Assembly (NCBI RefSeq): GCF_002117005.1
Contig: NZ_CP021023.1
Span: forward strand, 1,302,001 to 1,366,000
Source of the DNA: Sedimentisphaera salicampi
GTDB taxonomy: Bacteria > Planctomycetota > Phycisphaerae > Sedimentisphaerales > Sedimentisphaeraceae
Length of the DNA: 64,000 bases
Direction: 5' to 3'
Shown here: in pieces, positions 55,859 to 64,000 of the stretch
Layout of the letters: every line of letters starts with the position of its first letter
Numbering within the stretch: position 1 is the first letter of the stretch
Notes under the pieces: model-generated
The model's database searches: none
What the model was told of the DNA's origin: nothing
What the model saw: the letters and a program-made list of their open reading frames with translations, nothing else
Position numbers and translations under genes: made by a program

Positions 55859-57971
55859 GTTCAATCTGAATTCTAATCAAGACATTCTCATTGAAGATTT
55901 CGAAAGCGAAGATTACGGGGAATGGCAGGTTGAAGGGGAGGCCTTCGGCTCCGGTCCTGCACAGGGAGCTCTGCCCGGGCAGATGGAAGTTGGCGGCTTC
56001 AGAGGCGATCGCCTTGCCAATAGTTACCACGGCGGAGACGATTCTAAAGGAACTTTGACATCGGCAAAATTTGAAGTGAAACGCCCGTATATCAGCTTCC
56101 TGATTGGCGGAGGCGGATATGAAGGCGAAACTTGCATCAACCTGCTCTCCGGCGGCGAGGTTGTGAGAACAGCCGAAGGCACAAACACTCAATCCGGCGG
56201 CTCAGAGCAGCTTATGTGGGACTCATGGAACGTAAAGAAACTGCATGGAAAAATGGTTCAGATCCAAATTGTTGACAGCCGTACCGGCGGCTGGGGGCAT
56301 ATAAATATAGACCATATTATCCAAAGCACGAAAGCCAGAAGAGTGGTTCATGATAAACAGCGTGAGTTTGAGTTCAGCAGCAAGTATTTGAATTTCCCCG
56401 TGAAAAACGGCGCTGCAAAACGATGGATTAGCCTTTTTATTGATGGCGAAAAGGTGCGGGAATTCGACATCGAAATTGCACCCGAAGACCCTGATTTCTG
56501 GGTTTATCTGGATGTCAGCGAGTTTGCGGGCAAAACAGGCTCACTCCAGATAGACCGCTGCTCAACTGAATGGGAAATGGGTTTTGATGCGGTTTATCAG
56601 GCCGACAGCTTCCCCGGGCAGGATAATCTCTATCAGGAAAAACGCCGCCCGCAGTTTCACTTCACCTCCCGCAGGGGCTGGATGAATGACACAAACGGGA
56701 TGGTATATCACGACGGAAAATACCACCTTTTCTACCAGCACAATCCCTACGGCTGGAAATGGGGCAATATGACATGGGGACACGCCGTGAGCACCGACCT
56801 CCTCCACTGGGATGAATGGGGCGATGCGATCCATCCAGACCAGATGGGTACAATCTTTTCCGGCTCTGCTGTTGTAGATCACAACAACACCTCCGGATTC
56901 CAAACAGGCAGCGGGGAGCCTCTCGTTGCTTTCTACACCTCTGCAGGCAATAATGGCCAATGGTCTCGGGGCGAGCCGTTTACCCAGTCTGCCGCCTACA
57001 GCTACGACGGCGGCCGCTCATTCACCAAGTATGAAGGCAATCCGATAATTGGTGAAATCGCAGGCGGCACGCGCGACCCGAAGGTTTTTTGGCACGATCC
57101 AACCAATAAATGGGTTATGGTGCTTTGGATAAAGGAGGATATATTTTCTCTATTCACATCTGATGATTTGAAAAACTGGCAGAGACGCAGCGATATTCCC
57201 GGCTTTTTTGAGTGTCCTGAGATGTTTGAACTGCCCGTTGACGGAGACCCCGCTCGCAGCAAATGGGTGGTTTACGGCGCATCAGGCGATTACAAGCTCG
57301 GCGATTTCAACGGCACTGAGTTTGCAGCGGAAACAGAAAAGATCAAGTACGAATACGGCAACTGCTTCTACGCCTCTCAGACGTTCAATAATGTGCCCAA
57401 ATCCGACGGCAGACGGATACAGATGGGCTGGGGCAGAGGAATAAAAATGACTGATATGCCGTTCAATCAGATGATTCTTTTCCCTGTAAGATTAACGCTT
57501 CACTCCACTGATGACGGCGTGCGTATGTTTGCAAATCCGGTTAGAGAAATTGCAAACCTGCACAACCAGCATTGGAGAAGCTCTGAAAAGCTTGTGCGGC
57601 CGGGAGAAAATCCTCTTTCAGATATAAGCGGCGAGCTGTTTCACATTAAGGCAGTGATAGAGCCTCGCGGGGCGGACAAGATTGAGTTTATCATTCGTGA
57701 TACTGCAGTAAGCTACGACTCATCTGCTCAGCAGCTTAGCTGCAATGGGAAATCTGCTCCGGCAGACCTTGAGAACGGCAAACTCACATTGGAGCTGCTC
57801 GTTGACCGGATGAGCATTGAGATCTTCGCTCAGAACGGCAGGATATATATGCCGATGGGCGTTGATTTAACTGGAGGCCCGAAATCGTTGGGCTTCAGCA
57901 GCGAAGGCGGAAACGCATTTATTGAATCATTGGATGTGTACAGCCTGAATTCAATCTGGCTCTCAGAATAA
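55761..57971 (+). CDS. Secreted GH32 fructan beta-fructosidase (levanase/inulinase type)
   Basis: A 736-residue exported enzyme with canonical GH32 motifs: GWMNDTNG with nucleophile Asp310, TRDPKVFWHD with Asp439, and FECPEMFELP with acid/base Glu484. A signal peptide (about 1-30) is followed by an N-terminal beta-rich domain (about 40-290; FESEDYGEWQVEGEAFGSGP...) resembling the extra module of bacterial levanases, then the propeller and a C-terminal sandwich. It should release fructose from levan, inulin or sucrose. It lies 97 bases after the first GH32-type gene, probably in one operon, and supplies the substrate of the fructokinase. Confidence 0.92.
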   Translation: MFKCSTLKLFPCIALAFLLAVFSVRGNVLAYESFNLNSNQDILIEDFESEDYGEWQVEGEAFGSGPAQGALPGQMEVGGFRGDRLANSYHGGDDSKGTLTSAKFEVKRPYISFLIGGGGYEGETCINLLSGGEVVRTAEGTNTQSGGSEQLMWDSWNVKKLHGKMVQIQIVDSRTGGWGHINIDHIIQSTKARRVVHDKQREFEFSSKYLNFPVKNGAAKRWISLFIDGEKVREFDIEIAPEDPDFWVYLDVSEFAGKTGSLQIDRCSTEWEMGFDAVYQADSFPGQDNLYQEKRRPQFHFTSRRGWMNDTNGMVYHDGKYHLFYQHNPYGWKWGNMTWGHAVSTDLLHWDEWGDAIHPDQMGTIFSGSAVVDHNNTSGFQTGSGEPLVAFYTSAGNNGQWSRGEPFTQSAAYSYDGGRSFTKYEGNPIIGEIAGGTRDPKVFWHDPTNKWVMVLWIKEDIFSLFTSDDLKNWQRRSDIPGFFECPEMFELPVDGDPARSKWVVYGASGDYKLGDFNGTEFAAETEKIKYEYGNCFYASQTFNNVPKSDGRRIQMGWGRGIKMTDMPFNQMILFPVRLTLHSTDDGVRMFANPVREIANLHNQHWRSSEKLVRPGENPLSDISGELFHIKAVIEPRGADKIEFIIRDTAVSYDSSAQQLSCNGKSAPADLENGKLTLELLVDRMSIEIFAQNGRIYMPMGVDLTGGPKSLGFSSEGGNAFIESLDVYSLNSIWLSE

Positions 57972-58011
57972 CACTCGTGTAAAAACTTTCAAAGCATTTA
58001 GCGAAACAACC

Positions 58012-58050
58012 AAAGCCGGCCTTGGGGAATTTCTCAAGACCGGCTTTTTA
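58012..58050 (+). terminator. Terminator of the GH32 operon
   Basis: AAAGCCGG-CTTGGG pairs with CTCAAG-CCGGCTTT, followed by TTAA. It begins about 40 bases after the stop codon. Confidence 0.8.
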
Positions 58051-58087
58051 ATTGCACACTATTATCAAGCTCACGGGAAATACTCAA

Positions 58088-59725
58088 TTAAATATCTGCC
58101 TGCCACTGCGGCTTATAAGGCCAAGGCAGAACGCTTGCCCTCTTTGCCCACTTGTGCCATTTTTCCGCAAGCTCTTTTGCCTTATCAGGGTACTTGTCTA
58201 TAAGGTTATTCAGCTCTGTTCTGTCTTTCTCTAAATCATAGAGCTCAGCGGGGCCTTTCGGCCCGTCGCAAACGAGCTTCCATTTGCCCTCACGGATCGC
58301 CCAGTTGCCTTCGTGCTCCCAGAAGAGGGGATTATCACGTTTTATCTCTCTGCCTTCAAATACCGGCTTCAGGCTCACCCCTTCCATAGGCTTTATTTTG
58401 TTGCCGCCGAATTTTTTGGGATAAAAGCCTCGGCCAACATCAATCGCCGTTGCCATTATATCCACGACGTGCCCGGGCGCATGATTTAGCCTGCCGCCGT
58501 TTTTGATTTTTTCAGGCCAGTGGGCTATAAGCGGCGTCGCTATGCCGCCTTCGTGAGTCCATTTCTTGTATTTCCTGAACGGAGTATTCGAAACATTCGC
58601 CCAAGCCATCCCCTGGCTTGAAGACCTCCCGGAATCCTTCCTCCACTGCCTGAAATTTTCAATGCGGTTCTCTTTGAAGCGGTACCCGAACATCTGTCTT
58701 TCCGGCTCTGCGCTGCAGCCGTTATCGGAGAGGAAAAGCACGAGCGTATTATCAAGCTCGCCCTTGTCTTCAAGCTTTTTTATCAGCCTTCCAATATTCT
58801 GATCCATATTGTCAATCTGAGCGGCATATATCGCACGCCTGAAATCGAGGTTCTTACGGTCGTTCTCTGAGAGGTTCTCCCATTTGGGCGCATCGCTTTC
58901 GGAGAGCTGCCAATCTTCTTTTATTATCCCCAGCCTCTTCATCCTCTCGATCTTCTGCCTGCGAAGCTTTTCCCAGCCCTGCATATATTTTCCGCGGTAT
59001 TTTTCAATAGTCTTATCCGGCGCTTCCAGCGGCCAGTGCGGGGAGTTATAGGCTGCATACATAAAGAAAGGTTTGTCTTGTTTCGCCTCATCAAGGAATT
59101 TCAGGGCGTGGTCGGTGAACACGTTCGTTGTGTACCATTCCTGATCGGGATGAAGCCTGTTGGGCGGGTTGTCAGTTGCTTTGATAACCTTTCTGCCGTT
59201 TTCATACACGTCGCAGCCCTTGAGCACCTTGAAGTAGCTGTCCACATGCAGGTGAATGCCGTAGAATTTATCAAACCCCCTGTTCGACGGCCACACATCC
59301 TCGGAATGGCCAACGTGCCATTTGCCTGCCATCAAGGTTTGATAGCCGGAATTCTTCATCGCCTCGCCCAGAGTTACGCATTGCTCGTTGAGCTTGCCGT
59401 GGTAGCCTTTGCCCTCGTCTCTGTACACCATATGTCCTACATCGGCCTGATGCGGATAGAGGCCTGTAAGAAGGCTCGCCCGCGTGGGGCAGCACCGGGC
59501 GGCATTGTAAAACTGCGTAAATCTCAGCCCGTTATCAGCGAGCCTGTCGAGATTGGGTGTTTCTATCTCGCCCCCATAGCAGCCTATATCGCTGTAGCCC
59601 ATGTCATCCGCCATAATCAGAAGGATGTTGGGTCTTTTGCTCTTTGCATTAGTTAATGGCAGCCCTGCGCCCAAACTGATTGAAGATAATGCGCAGCCCG
59701 CTAAAAATGTCCTTCTTTTCATCAA
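58088..59725 (-). CDS. Secreted sulfatase, type I (Cys-type)
   Basis: A 545-residue arylsulfatase-family hydrolase. The N-terminus MMKRRTFLAGCALSS is a twin-arginine-like signal that also has a lipobox-like LAGC. The metal-site motif PNILLIMADDMGYSD is followed by the active-site signature C78-C-P-T-R (C-x-P-x-R), where Cys78 would be converted to formylglycine, and GLYPHQADVGHM. DNGCSAEPE and the C-terminal GKWKLVCDGPKGPAELYDLEKDRTE are typical. It probably removes sulfate from algal or host glycans. The Cys-type site needs a maturase, which is not encoded in the window. Confidence 0.92.
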   Translation of the reverse strand: MMKRRTFLAGCALSSISLGAGLPLTNAKSKRPNILLIMADDMGYSDIGCYGGEIETPNLDRLADNGLRFTQFYNAARCCPTRASLLTGLYPHQADVGHMVYRDEGKGYHGKLNEQCVTLGEAMKNSGYQTLMAGKWHVGHSEDVWPSNRGFDKFYGIHLHVDSYFKVLKGCDVYENGRKVIKATDNPPNRLHPDQEWYTTNVFTDHALKFLDEAKQDKPFFMYAAYNSPHWPLEAPDKTIEKYRGKYMQGWEKLRRQKIERMKRLGIIKEDWQLSESDAPKWENLSENDRKNLDFRRAIYAAQIDNMDQNIGRLIKKLEDKGELDNTLVLFLSDNGCSAEPERQMFGYRFKENRIENFRQWRKDSGRSSSQGMAWANVSNTPFRKYKKWTHEGGIATPLIAHWPEKIKNGGRLNHAPGHVVDIMATAIDVGRGFYPKKFGGNKIKPMEGVSLKPVFEGREIKRDNPLFWEHEGNWAIREGKWKLVCDGPKGPAELYDLEKDRTELNNLIDKYPDKAKELAEKWHKWAKRASVLPWPYKPQWQADI

Positions 59726-59818
59726 AACCTCAAATTAAAATTGATGTTAATCTTAAAATCAATGGAAAACCAGCTCGTCGGCTCGTATATACAATATCAT
59801 TCAAATCTGATATTTTAC

Positions 59819-59857
59819 AAAAAAAATGAGCCCTCCGGAAATAAATCCGAAAGGCTC
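59819..59857 (-). terminator. Terminator after the PEP-CTERM gene
   Basis: On the minus strand GAGCC and GGCTC close a stem that continues with TCCG/CGGA, followed by A and a run of eight T. Confidence 0.75.
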
Positions 59858-59882
59858 TTATTGTGAAGATTTGCAGTGATTA

Positions 59883-60818
59883 TCAGAACTTTCTTCTCAG
59901 ACCGATTGCACCTAAGCCGATTAGAGCTATTGTTGCCGGCTCGGGCACATTATGGAACACTGAGACATCGCTGTCGGCAAGGGCAATTCCGTCGTTATCG
60001 CTCGGATAAGCGGTGCCGTCGTCTTCTCCAATATTATCCATCCAGTTGCTTATTTTCAGCGAAGTGGTTCGATTGAGAAGAAGATCGCTTGATGTTTCAA
60101 GAGCTATGGCCCTTGCGTCGCTTGGAAGAAGGCCTCCACCGTCAACAGTGAAACTGAGCACCTTAGTTACAGACGCCCCCTGGGCGATATCGCCAAAATC
60201 AAACGTTGGGACAAGGTAATCTCCCCAAGGTTGCTTATCTTGATCGGGATTGTCCGGCGTCCAGCAGAACCATGCGAGCTGGTCGTGGTTTTCTGCAATG
60301 ATATGCGGCGATTTATCCTCATAAACCCCGCTTGCAGACCCGCCGTCCAGCCAGGCATTGTATGCAGTTAGATCAACTGCAAATTCTGCTGTGAGCTTGG
60401 TGTCGTAGAGCTTGCCTGAATACTGCTGGGCTGCAGTTAGAGATTCGCCGTGGGTGTTGCTTCCGTCCCGCCAGCCGCCTGTCCCGGGCGTATCGTTTTT
60501 GATGGTAGCCACGATATCAAAGCTTGTGATGTTATCCCCGTCATACTGGAGATTTTCAGCGTAGCCTTTGATTGCAAGAAAACTTTCAGTTCCGCCGCCT
60601 GAGCCCTCAACGTTATCGTAAAACTCATGCGTACGCGCCTCTTCGTCCTGCGTTGTATTGTCCTTGAACCATTGACCCTCCTGGGCGTGAGGGTCATCTG
60701 TTGGGCCGGTATAGCTCGGGTCCGGCTCAACAGGGGGCTTGGTGATCAGAAACGAAGGTGCCGCCGCCACCGCCCCAGCTAAAGTGAACAAGATTAGTGA
60801 AAATAGTGCTTTCTTCAT
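59883..60818 (-). CDS. PEP-CTERM sorting-domain protein
   Basis: A 311-residue exported protein. The ATG at 60818 is preceded by AAAGGTG and begins a signal peptide (MKKALFSLILFTLAGAVAAA). The C-terminus has the PEP-CTERM signal: VPEPATIALIGLGAIGLRRK, that is, the VPEP motif, a hydrophobic helix and a basic end. This directs sorting by an exosortase-type system in planctomycetes and others. The body is beta-rich and Asp/Gly-rich without a recognised domain. No exosortase gene is in the window. Confidence 0.88.
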   Translation of the reverse strand: MKKALFSLILFTLAGAVAAAPSFLITKPPVEPDPSYTGPTDDPHAQEGQWFKDNTTQDEEARTHEFYDNVEGSGGGTESFLAIKGYAENLQYDGDNITSFDIVATIKNDTPGTGGWRDGSNTHGESLTAAQQYSGKLYDTKLTAEFAVDLTAYNAWLDGGSASGVYEDKSPHIIAENHDQLAWFCWTPDNPDQDKQPWGDYLVPTFDFGDIAQGASVTKVLSFTVDGGGLLPSDARAIALETSSDLLLNRTTSLKISNWMDNIGEDDGTAYPSDNDGIALADSDVSVFHNVPEPATIALIGLGAIGLRRKF

Positions 60819-61221
60819 ACTTACACCTTTCAACAAAAAGTAACACTTAAAAGCATCCGCAACGCACGAACGCTTATGTCCCTGCTTTGCAGCGCGTTTT
60901 GCTGAAGGAGGTTAAGGAAAGCCGATGAACGAAACTCAAAGAATTCTCAACCTTTGAACAACAAAGATGCCAGCCTTTATTTGCCGCTAACAGAAAACTT
61001 ACATCTCAATAACGAAACCCATTATAAACCTATTTGTAAAGAGTCAAAGAAGAAATTATGAATTTTACGAAAATTTTTAAATAAAGAGCCGCAAATACAT
61101 TAACATTTTTAACGAGCTGAAACCTTGTTAACTTCTATCCGCCATCCGAATCTGCTTGATTAAAGCCTCAAAGATTGTAATATATCTCAGGCTGAATACT
61201 GTTAAAACAGGAGAATACGTT
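60819..61221. other. Divergent PEP-CTERM/thyX intergenic region
   Basis: About 400 bases of mostly AT-rich sequence. A GGAGG-preceded ten-codon frame (60925-60957) is the only translation-like signal seen and is probably chance. No RNA gene or repeat was recognised. Confidence 0.4.
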
Positions 61222-61818
61222 TTGGAAATATCATTGCTTGCAATAACTCCAAACTCCCAGAAGATTATAGAAGAGGCGGGCAGAACCTGCTATCTCAGCT
61301 TTGACAAGATGGGAGCGGATTCATCGGAAGATTTTATTAGAAAGATTGTCCGTGCCGGACATGAGAGCGTTTTGGAACACGCCTCGGCCACATTCCGCAT
61401 AAAGGGCTGTTCGCGGGCGATGACCCACCAGCTCGTAAGGCACAGGATTATGTCTTTCTCGCAGCAGTCTCAGAGATATGTAGATGAAGATGCCTTTGAT
61501 TACGTTGTCCCTGAAAGCCTGCCGGAGGAGTATATCGAAGATTTCCGCAGCGATATGGAAACCATAAACGCGATGTACGCCAAATGGCGAGAGCGGGGCC
61601 TCAGGAAAGAGGATGCCAGGTTCGTATTGCCGAATGCGTGCTGCTCTGAGATTGTGGTTTCCGGCAATTTCAGGCAGTGGAGGCATGTTATCCAGCTCCG
61701 AATAAGCCCGAAGGCTCAATGGGAGATCAGACAGGCCGCTTCGCATATACTAAATACGCTCAGCAAAGAAGCCCCCGCATGCTTTTGCGACCTGCAGGCA
61801 GAACTGAAAAATAATTGA
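61222..61818 (+). CDS. thyX: Flavin-dependent thymidylate synthase
   Basis: A 198-residue enzyme making dTMP from dUMP with FAD and methylenetetrahydrofolate. The ThyX signature R73-H-R followed by S83 is present (LVRHRIMSFSQQSQR). AGHESVLEHASATFRI and the C-terminal FRQWRHVIQLRISPKAQWEIR also match the family. TTG at 61222 is taken as start because AGGAG lies eight bases upstream and the family N-terminus starts here; an in-frame TTG at 61156 would add 22 atypical residues. The next gene is in the same reading frame after the TGA. Confidence 0.95.
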   Translation: MEISLLAITPNSQKIIEEAGRTCYLSFDKMGADSSEDFIRKIVRAGHESVLEHASATFRIKGCSRAMTHQLVRHRIMSFSQQSQRYVDEDAFDYVVPESLPEEYIEDFRSDMETINAMYAKWRERGLRKEDARFVLPNACCSEIVVSGNFRQWRHVIQLRISPKAQWEIRQAASHILNTLSKEAPACFCDLQAELKNN

Positions 61819-61890
61819 ATCCGCAGTAAAAAAATCAAAACACAATCAGTTTACAAAAGAAAAAATTTTCTTCCGGTAAGCAGGAAGGAT

Positions 61891-63651
61891 TTGATAGAAA
61901 GAGGCTGGGATCAGCCGGATATAATCGTCGTTACAGGCGATGCATACGTAGATCATCCATCCTTCGGAGCAGCCGTAATAGGCAGATGGCTCGAGAGCCT
62001 TGGTTTTAAGGTTGCTGTCTTATCGCAGCCCGGATGGAAAAGCGCAGAAGACTTCAAGGCTATAGGCAGGCCCCGCCTTTTCTGGGCAATTACTTCTGGC
62101 TCTATAGACAGCAGACTCAATAATTACACCTCTTTCGGGCACAAACGAAAGAACGATGTTTATTCCCCTGCAGGTAAGACCGGCCGGCGGCCTGACAAAC
62201 CCGTCCTCACCTATTGCGCACGAGCCAGAGAGGCCTATAAAGATGCTGCAATTGTGATTGGCGGGCTCGAGGCCTCGCTCAGGCGGATGGTTCATTACGA
62301 TTATGTGGAAGACAAAATCAAAAAAAGCATCCTCACCGATGCCAAGGCGGATATACTTGTGCACGGCATGGGAGAGCTTGCCGTGGGCGAGATTGCAGAA
62401 AAAATCAATGCAGGCTGCTCGAAAGAAGAGCTCGCAGGCATTCAAGGCACAGCATACAATCTGAAAAAAAACGTTCCTTACCCCGAAAAGTTTTTTGAGC
62501 TACCATCTTATGAACAGATTCTATCGGACAGCAGTCTTTTTATGCAGGCTCATCTGGAATACCAGAAACGCTGCTGCCCGGATGGGGATGCTGTTGTTCA
62601 GGATCAGGGAGCTGGGAAGATAGCAATTATGCCGCCTTCGAGACCGCTCAGCGAGGCTGAGATGGACAGGCTCTACTCGCTTCCCTTTACTAGGCAAACC
62701 CACCCTGATTTCAGAAAAGAAGGTGAGGTACCCGCGCTGGAGCCGGTGAAATTTTCGCTTACAACCCACAGAGGCTGCTTTGGGGGCTGTTCATTCTGCT
62801 CGATTTACTTTCATCAGGGCAAGCAGATTTCATCTAGATCTCAAAACAGCATCATCAAAGAGCTTGAAGAGCTATCAAAACGCAAAGACTTCAAAGGCAC
62901 TGTTCAGGATATCGGCGGGCCAACAGCAAATATGTATGCTATGAAATGCCTCAAGAAAACCCCTTGCAGCAGGCAGAGCTGCATATATCCAAATATCTGC
63001 AAACATCTCGATCACAGCCATGACAAACTCATCTCGCTGATGAAGTCTATCGTAAAATGGAAGAAAGCCGTAAAGGGGAGAAACGCCTTTGTCGCCTCCG
63101 GTGTGCGGTACGATCTGGCAGTAAAATCAGATGAGTACATACGCCTTCTGTGCAGGGAATTTGTAGGCGGGCATCTCAAGGTGGCTCCGGAGCATTTTTC
63201 AAACAACACCCTGAAATATATGGGCAAGCCTAAATTCGGCCTGTTTGAAAAGTTTGAGAATAAATTCAATGAAGAGAGCAGAAAAGCAGGCAGAGAACAG
63301 TATCTTGTGCCGTATTTTATCAGCTCTCATCCGGGCTGCACCAATCAGGACGCTGAGGAGCTCACTGAATACCTCGTTTCAAAGAATATTATGCCGAGGC
63401 AGGTGCAGGATTTCACCCCCTCCCCGCTTTCGCTTTCTACTGCCATGTATGTTTCTGGAGTGGATAAAAATTTCAACCAAATATACACAGCCAGAGGAAT
63501 CTCTGCCAAGAAGATTCAGTTTGCCCTTCTGAGATACTATGAACCGAAAAATTTCAGCCTCCTTTCAAAACACCTTTCCAAGAAGCAGAAATTCAGGCTT
63601 TTAGAGCAAATTAGAAAAAAAGTGAATTATCAAAAGAAAAGGAAACGATAA
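61891..63651 (+). CDS. YgiQ-family radical SAM protein (start uncertain)
   Basis: A protein of at least 586 residues. It has the YgiQ N-terminal domain (VVTGDAYVDHPSFGAAVIGRWL, GGLEASLRRMVHYDY), the radical SAM motif CFGGCSFC (C-x3-C-x2-C) after TTHRG, and FKGTVQDIGGPTANMY. The only standard start codon is TTG at 61891, with AGGA five bases upstream. However, the conserved family opening FLPVSRKD is encoded in the same frame directly before it (61867-61890), and no ATG, GTG or TTG occurs between there and the thyX stop. The true start may therefore be a rare codon such as ATC at 61834. Function of the family unknown; the last base overlaps the next start. Confidence 0.9.
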   Translation: MIERGWDQPDIIVVTGDAYVDHPSFGAAVIGRWLESLGFKVAVLSQPGWKSAEDFKAIGRPRLFWAITSGSIDSRLNNYTSFGHKRKNDVYSPAGKTGRRPDKPVLTYCARAREAYKDAAIVIGGLEASLRRMVHYDYVEDKIKKSILTDAKADILVHGMGELAVGEIAEKINAGCSKEELAGIQGTAYNLKKNVPYPEKFFELPSYEQILSDSSLFMQAHLEYQKRCCPDGDAVVQDQGAGKIAIMPPSRPLSEAEMDRLYSLPFTRQTHPDFRKEGEVPALEPVKFSLTTHRGCFGGCSFCSIYFHQGKQISSRSQNSIIKELEELSKRKDFKGTVQDIGGPTANMYAMKCLKKTPCSRQSCIYPNICKHLDHSHDKLISLMKSIVKWKKAVKGRNAFVASGVRYDLAVKSDEYIRLLCREFVGGHLKVAPEHFSNNTLKYMGKPKFGLFEKFENKFNEESRKAGREQYLVPYFISSHPGCTNQDAEELTEYLVSKNIMPRQVQDFTPSPLSLSTAMYVSGVDKNFNQIYTARGISAKKIQFALLRYYEPKNFSLLSKHLSKKQKFRLLEQIRKKVNYQKKRKR

Positions 63652-64000
63652 TGAACTGGTTAGAGATAGTAAAAGAGCTTAAAACGATATCTCAGGCAGG
63701 CAAGAAATTTGCTAAGGATAATTACGAACTCCAAAGACACAAGGACATAGAGAGGATAGCTGCCCAGATCGGCTCTGAATTTACAGGTAATACAACAGAG
63801 CATATTCTTGATATGTTTCAGAGCGATACAGGCTACCCCACCCCGAAAGTTGACAGCAGAGGCGTTATAATTGAAGACGACAAGGTGCTCCTTGTTAAGG
63901 AAATTGAAGACGGCGGCTGGACTCTCCCGGGCGGCTGGTGCGAAAATGGTATGAAGCCTTCTGAGAATGTTGTTCGGGAGGTCTGGGAGGAATCAGGTTA
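63651..64000 (+). CDS. Nudix hydrolase, 5' part (cut by the window edge)
   Basis: The first 116 codons of a Nudix protein; the rest lies beyond the window. The ATG overlaps the TAA of the YgiQ gene by one base (TAATG), indicating coupling. An N-terminal helical part (KDIERIAAQIGSEFTGNTTEHILDMFQSD) resembles the extra domain of YjhB-type ADP-ribose/nucleotide hydrolases. The Nudix box begins at GGWCENGMKPSENVVREVWEE, matching G-x5-E-x7-R-E-x2-E-E. The substrate cannot be told from this. Confidence 0.9.
   Translation, partial: MNWLEIVKELKTISQAGKKFAKDNYELQRHKDIERIAAQIGSEFTGNTTEHILDMFQSDTGYPTPKVDSRGVIIEDDKVLLVKEIEDGGWTLPGGWCENGMKPSENVVREVWEESG

Noticed and set aside
60925-60957. Ten-codon ORF with a GGAGG upstream before thyX
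   Set aside because: It is too short to judge, the spacing is long (12 bases), and there is no link to a regulated gene structure.

Overview
The window looks like a chromosomal segment from a planctomycete of class Phycisphaerae, probably near Sedimentisphaera. This rests on gene content only: a PEP-CTERM protein, several secreted proteins ending in dockerin-like repeats, an ECF sigma/FecR pair, a sulfatase, a pseudopilin remnant, and many secreted glycoside hydrolases next to ordinary housekeeping genes. No 16S gene is present, so the assignment is an inference.

Layout. 1-3.9 kb: the start of a predicted metal-efflux permease, an E2 acyltransferase-like protein without its catalytic motif, and an aldo/keto reductase with a ferredoxin tail abutting a histidine kinase gene. 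3.9-6.0 kb: a secreted FGE/SUMF1-like dockerin protein, then a compact putative integrated element. A 44-bp copy of the 3' part of tRNA-Pro lies 875 bp from the intact tRNA-Pro, and between the two are only two small genes, one of them DUF2335-like, and no integrase. 6.1-20.5 kb: one long minus-strand information-processing cluster, tRNA-Thr, tuf, rpmG, tRNA-Trp, secE, nusG, rplK, rplA, rplJ, rplL, rpoB, rpoC, rpsL, rpsG. 21-27.4 kb: secreted proteins (WxENxGWIN repeats, beta-helix) and a galactan module, GH53 endo-galactanase plus GH2 beta-galactosidase. 27.4-34 kb: RNase P RNA, a lipoprotein, der-nadB, pgi. 34.1-37.6 kb: an AT-rich DNA methyltransferase with a small partner or remnant, then ECF sigma/FecR. 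37.7-49 kb: phosphohexomutase, pyrK-pyrD, a Cys-rich exported peptide, an AI-2E family permease, a solitary topoisomerase VI B subunit, mnmG, a sirtuin and a dockerin protein.

49-58 kb is a fructan/sucrose locus: a GntR/LacI-type regulator, a sugar porter and a PfkB fructokinase on the minus strand, diverging from two GH32-type enzymes on the plus strand. Those two enzyme genes share a nearly identical 121-bp leader plus signal-peptide cassette but have unrelated bodies. 58-61 kb: a sulfatase and a PEP-CTERM protein. 61-64 kb: thyX, a YgiQ radical SAM protein whose conserved N-terminus has no standard start codon, and a Nudix hydrolase cut by the window edge.

The best candidates for something undescribed are the integrase-less tRNA-Pro element, the shared 5' cassette of the two GH32 genes, the solitary Top6B, the catalytically altered E2-like and GH32-like proteins, and the Cys-rich peptide. 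No CRISPR array, insertion sequence or rRNA gene was seen.
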